NCBI GenBank assembly: GCA_946999785.1
Contig: CAMQEO010000060.1
Span: 1-7,007 of the forward strand
Direction: 5' to 3'
DNA length: 7,007 nucleotides
DNA from: an uncultured Atopobium sp.
GTDB lineage: Bacteria; Actinomycetota; Coriobacteriia; Coriobacteriales; Atopobiaceae
Shown piece after piece: positions 6,242 through 7,007 of the stretch. The notes below the pieces were generated by a model. It searched no databases, was not told where the DNA came from, and saw nothing but the letters and a program-made list of their open reading frames with translations. The translations under genes and the position numbers were made by a program. How positions within the stretch are numbered: position 1 is the stretch's first letter; every line of letters starts with the position of its first letter.

Positions 6242-7007
6242 ATACGCCAACGCAGCGCCCTCGTACGCTTCAAAATTCATCCTTAGCGCCTTTGGTTTCT
6301 GTTATTATGCCTGTTTATAACGCAGCAGAAACACTCATCCAAACGCTTTCTTCGCTGCGCGTGCAAACTCATGCAAACTTTGAGTGCATATGTGTCAACG
6401 ATGGATCACGTGATAACTCATTAGAGATTATCCAAGATCTTGCTGCGCGTGACGCGCGCTTCAAGGTTATCGATCAGCCTAATTTAGGTCCATCCGCCGC
6501 GCGAAATCGTGGGATTTATGCAGCAACTGGCGACATTGTGATGTTCATTGATGCTGACGATACTTATAAGCCTCATACCATTGAGCGTATTGTAGATATT
6601 TTTGTTGACAAGCATCCTGAGGTTATTACCTTTGGTTTTGATGTTGAGCCCGATACGTGTACGCCTATAAGCATGCGCGAATTACAGACGCCTCGTGCGG
6701 GTGAGTTTAGCGGTTATTCAAACACTTGTATTTTTCATAGTAATTCTCGGCCTTTTGGCGTACGTGTGGCACTTGCTGCTTCGTTTATTCAACGCGAAAA
6801 CGTGCATTTTGATGAAGGTGTTGGCTTGGGTGAAGATCAGGTATTTTTTATGTATATCTATCCGCGCTCACAAAAAACTATTCTGATTGAAGATCACTTA
6901 TATGTATACACCATGCGCCCGTCTTCGTTTGCGCATGCTTTACATAAAACACAAGCTCATACTCAAAAAATTGAAGCACATATGCTTGTGATAAAGTCAA
7001 TCATTCA
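6238..7007 (+). CDS. Family 2 glycosyltransferase, 3'-partial
   Basis: The frame starts at ATG 6238, overlapping the previous stop by 4 bases, and stays open to the window end: 256 full codons plus 2 bases. The catalytic GT-A domain is visible: VSVIMPVYN (20-28), NDGSRD (54-59), GPSAARNRGI (84-93), DADD metal site (105-108) and, further on, GLGEDQVFF (196-204), whose ED pair is the usual place of the catalytic base in this family. The GPSAARNRG form and the GED motif put it in the common EpsJ/WcaA-like group rather than with the GYGAT pair upstream. It probably adds a different sugar in the same glycan. No good Shine-Dalgarno site sits close to the start, so translation is likely coupled through the ATGA overlap. 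The N-terminal 19 residues are a polar leader. The C-terminal part lies outside the window. Confidence 0.9.
   Translation, partial: MNTPTQRPRTLQNSSLAPLVSVIMPVYNAAETLIQTLSSLRVQTHANFECICVNDGSRDNSLEIIQDLAARDARFKVIDQPNLGPSAARNRGIYAATGDIVMFIDADDTYKPHTIERIVDIFVDKHPEVITFGFDVEPDTCTPISMRELQTPRAGEFSGYSNTCIFHSNSRPFGVRVALAASFIQRENVHFDEGVGLGEDQVFFMYIYPRSQKTILIEDHLYVYTMRPSSFAHALHKTQAHTQKIEAHMLVIKSII

Noticed and set aside
6695..6886. Short plus-strand frame with a hydrophobic product
   Set aside because: It lies inside the third glycosyltransferase in another frame, and the hydrophobicity comes from T-rich codons read out of frame.

Overview
The window looks like a piece of a low-to-moderate G+C Gram-positive genome from a host-associated bacterium. 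My best guess is an Atopobium/Fannyhessea/Lancefieldella-type actinobacterium (Coriobacteriia). That rests on a histidine-triad surface protein next to an ABC-exported cell-wall glycan cluster, with A+T-rich DNA that still uses many CGT/CGC and GCG codons. It is an inference from style, not a database match. All supported genes are on the + strand, and no RNA gene, insertion sequence or CRISPR array was seen.

Region 1 (1-1662) is the 3' part of a gene for a pneumococcal-type histidine triad (Pht-like) surface protein, probably zinc-binding, whose start lies before the window. It has three HGxHWH repeats, a His-rich linker, a helical middle and a Ser/Thr/Pro/Ala-rich tail. A strong intrinsic terminator (1734-1759) ends this transcription unit.

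Region 2 (about 1806-7007) is a polysaccharide export and synthesis operon that continues past the right edge. In order it holds a promoter, an ABC-2 (Wzm/TagG/RgpC-type) permease, a 99-base gap with a long inverted repeat and a possible second promoter, a Wzt/TagH/RgpD-type ATPase, and three family-2 glycosyltransferases. The last four genes are tightly packed (gaps of 2 and 12 bases, then a 4-base overlap). The third glycosyltransferase is cut by the window end.

The simplest working model is that the glycosyltransferases assemble a cell-wall glycan on a lipid carrier at the inner face of the membrane, and the permease/ATPase pair flips it outward. The most unusual point is the ATPase: it has an extra N-terminal region of about 165 residues, apparently beta-rich, and it stops right after the nucleotide-binding domain, without the C-terminal glycan-binding domain found in many Wzt proteins. 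The 12-of-14 inverted repeat sitting on the possible ATPase promoter is the most interesting non-coding signal.
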